A stretch of 5,108 bases of DNA from Bacteroidales bacterium (GTDB lineage Bacteria > Bacteroidota > Bacteroidia > Bacteroidales > UBA10428): positions 1 to 5,108 of the forward strand of contig DNTK01000102.1 in the NCBI GenBank assembly GCA_003508755.1. Reading direction: 5' to 3'. The translations under genes were made by a program, and so were the position numbers. The notes under the pieces are model-generated. The model did no database searches. It was not told the DNA's origin and was given only the letters and a program-made list of their open reading frames with translations. Positions 4,521 to 5,108 of the stretch are shown here, in pieces (position 1 is the stretch's first letter; each line of letters opens with the position of its first letter).

Positions 4521-5108
4521 AGAGTGAGCTTTTTAGCGGCTATAGCTAACTGTCCGAGTGCAATGCCTCCGTCGTTAACGGGCACCTGGCTGGACATGTA
4601 CACCTGATAGCCTGTTTGCAGAAGTAAATCTAATAAATTTTCCGATAAGTATTTGTTCTGAAAGCTACCTCCACTCAAAACCACAGTGTTAATGCCTGTT
4701 TCGGAATGAATTTTTTTTACAGCTTCGAAAGTAACTGCAATTACGGAATTGTGAAATTTAGCACTAATAATGGGTGTTGATACATTGTTGTTCAAGTCGT
4801 TAACTATGCTTTTTATCGTATCTTTCCAGCTTATTGTACTGCTTAGTTTTATCGGATAGGTAGTTTTTACCTGCTGAGCAACGCTGTGTTCTAACAATAT
4901 TGGGGCTTCTGCATGGTAGGTGGCGTGTGAACAGATACCAATCAGTGCCGAAACAGCATCAAAAAGTCGTCCGGCACTACACGATTCTGGTGTGTTAATT
5001 CCTTTTTCGAGTGCTAGTGTTATGAGGTTCAGTTTTTGCTGGTCTATATTTTTAAGAAATGCGATTTCTTTCGGCAACTGATGTTCAAATGAATGTTTTA
5101 GGTAGCCT
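4511..5108 (-). CDS. hypF: HypF, carbamoyltransferase, C-terminal part (5' end outside window)
   Basis: HypF activates carbamoyl phosphate with ATP and transfers the carbamoyl group to HypE. About 199 codons of the C-terminal Kae1-like domain are visible. The frame is open to the window edge: residues before the TTG at 5077 read GYLKHSFEHQ, which fits HypF, so the real start lies upstream and 5077 is not a start. Motifs seen are SAGRLFDAVSALIG, KFHNSV, VVLSGGSFQNKYLSE and VPVNDGGIALGQ, all typical of the HypF/Kae1 nucleotide- and metal-binding core. The acylphosphatase, zinc-finger and YrdC-like domains would lie outside the window. The stop codon lies inside the start of hypC, giving a 10-base overlap. 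Confidence 0.95.
   Translation of the reverse strand, partial: GYLKHSFEHQLPKEIAFLKNIDQQKLNLITLALEKGINTPESCSAGRLFDAVSALIGICSHATYHAEAPILLEHSVAQQVKTTYPIKLSSTISWKDTIKSIVNDLNNNVSTPIISAKFHNSVIAVTFEAVKKIHSETGINTVVLSGGSFQNKYLSENLLDLLLQTGYQVYMSSQVPVNDGGIALGQLAIAAKKLTLCV

Noticed and set aside
4511..5077. A complete 188-residue protein starting with TTG at 5077
   Set aside because: The same frame continues upstream to the window edge with HypF-like sequence, so this is the tail of a longer HypF rather than a separate gene.

Overview
The window carries one strand of genes (all on the minus strand) that form a [NiFe]-hydrogenase maturation cluster. In transcription order, from high to low coordinate, it holds the 3' part of hypF, then hypC, hypD, a SiaC-family (DUF1987) small protein, a soluble PAS histidine kinase with a cysteine cluster, and the 5' two thirds of hypE. 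hypF and hypE run off the two ends. No structural hydrogenase gene, hypA, hypB, tRNA, rRNA, CRISPR array or insertion sequence is visible.

The organism is probably a member of the Bacteroidota, perhaps an anaerobic environmental lineage. This is inferred from moderate-to-low GC, start codons without a Shine-Dalgarno sequence, TAnnTTTG-like -7 elements (TATCTTTA) before hypD and hypE, long AT-rich intergenic gaps, and an intergenic CCCTAAAGGG/CCCTTTAGGG inverted repeat of a kind I associate with that phylum. No taxonomic search was possible.

Layout. Positions 5108-4272: hypF and hypC overlap by 10 bases and end at a strong intrinsic terminator (4213-4244). Positions 4271-3968: a 304-base gap with that terminator, a repeat hairpin and a putative hypD promoter. 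Positions 3967-2888: hypD. Positions 2710-2312: siaC-like gene, followed by a 305-base AT-rich gap rich in palindromes. Positions 2006-867: the kinase. Positions 866-670: a gap with a near-perfect CRP/FNR-family operator (734-749) and a putative hypE promoter. Positions 669-1: hypE.

How the genes fit together. HypF (carbamoyl transfer from carbamoyl phosphate) and HypE (dehydration to thiocyanate) make the cyanide ligands. The HypC-HypD complex assembles the Fe(CN)2CO unit that goes into the hydrogenase large subunit. The unusual part is the insertion of two signalling genes between hypD and hypE. One is a predicted cytosolic kinase whose PAS domain carries seven Cys/His residues that could hold a metal, Fe-S or redox sensor; the other is a member of a family whose characterised member, SiaC, is a Ser/Thr-phosphorylated switch protein. 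No response regulator is in view. The best candidate for something undescribed here is therefore a redox- or metal-sensing signalling module tied to hydrogenase maturation. That link rests on gene position alone.
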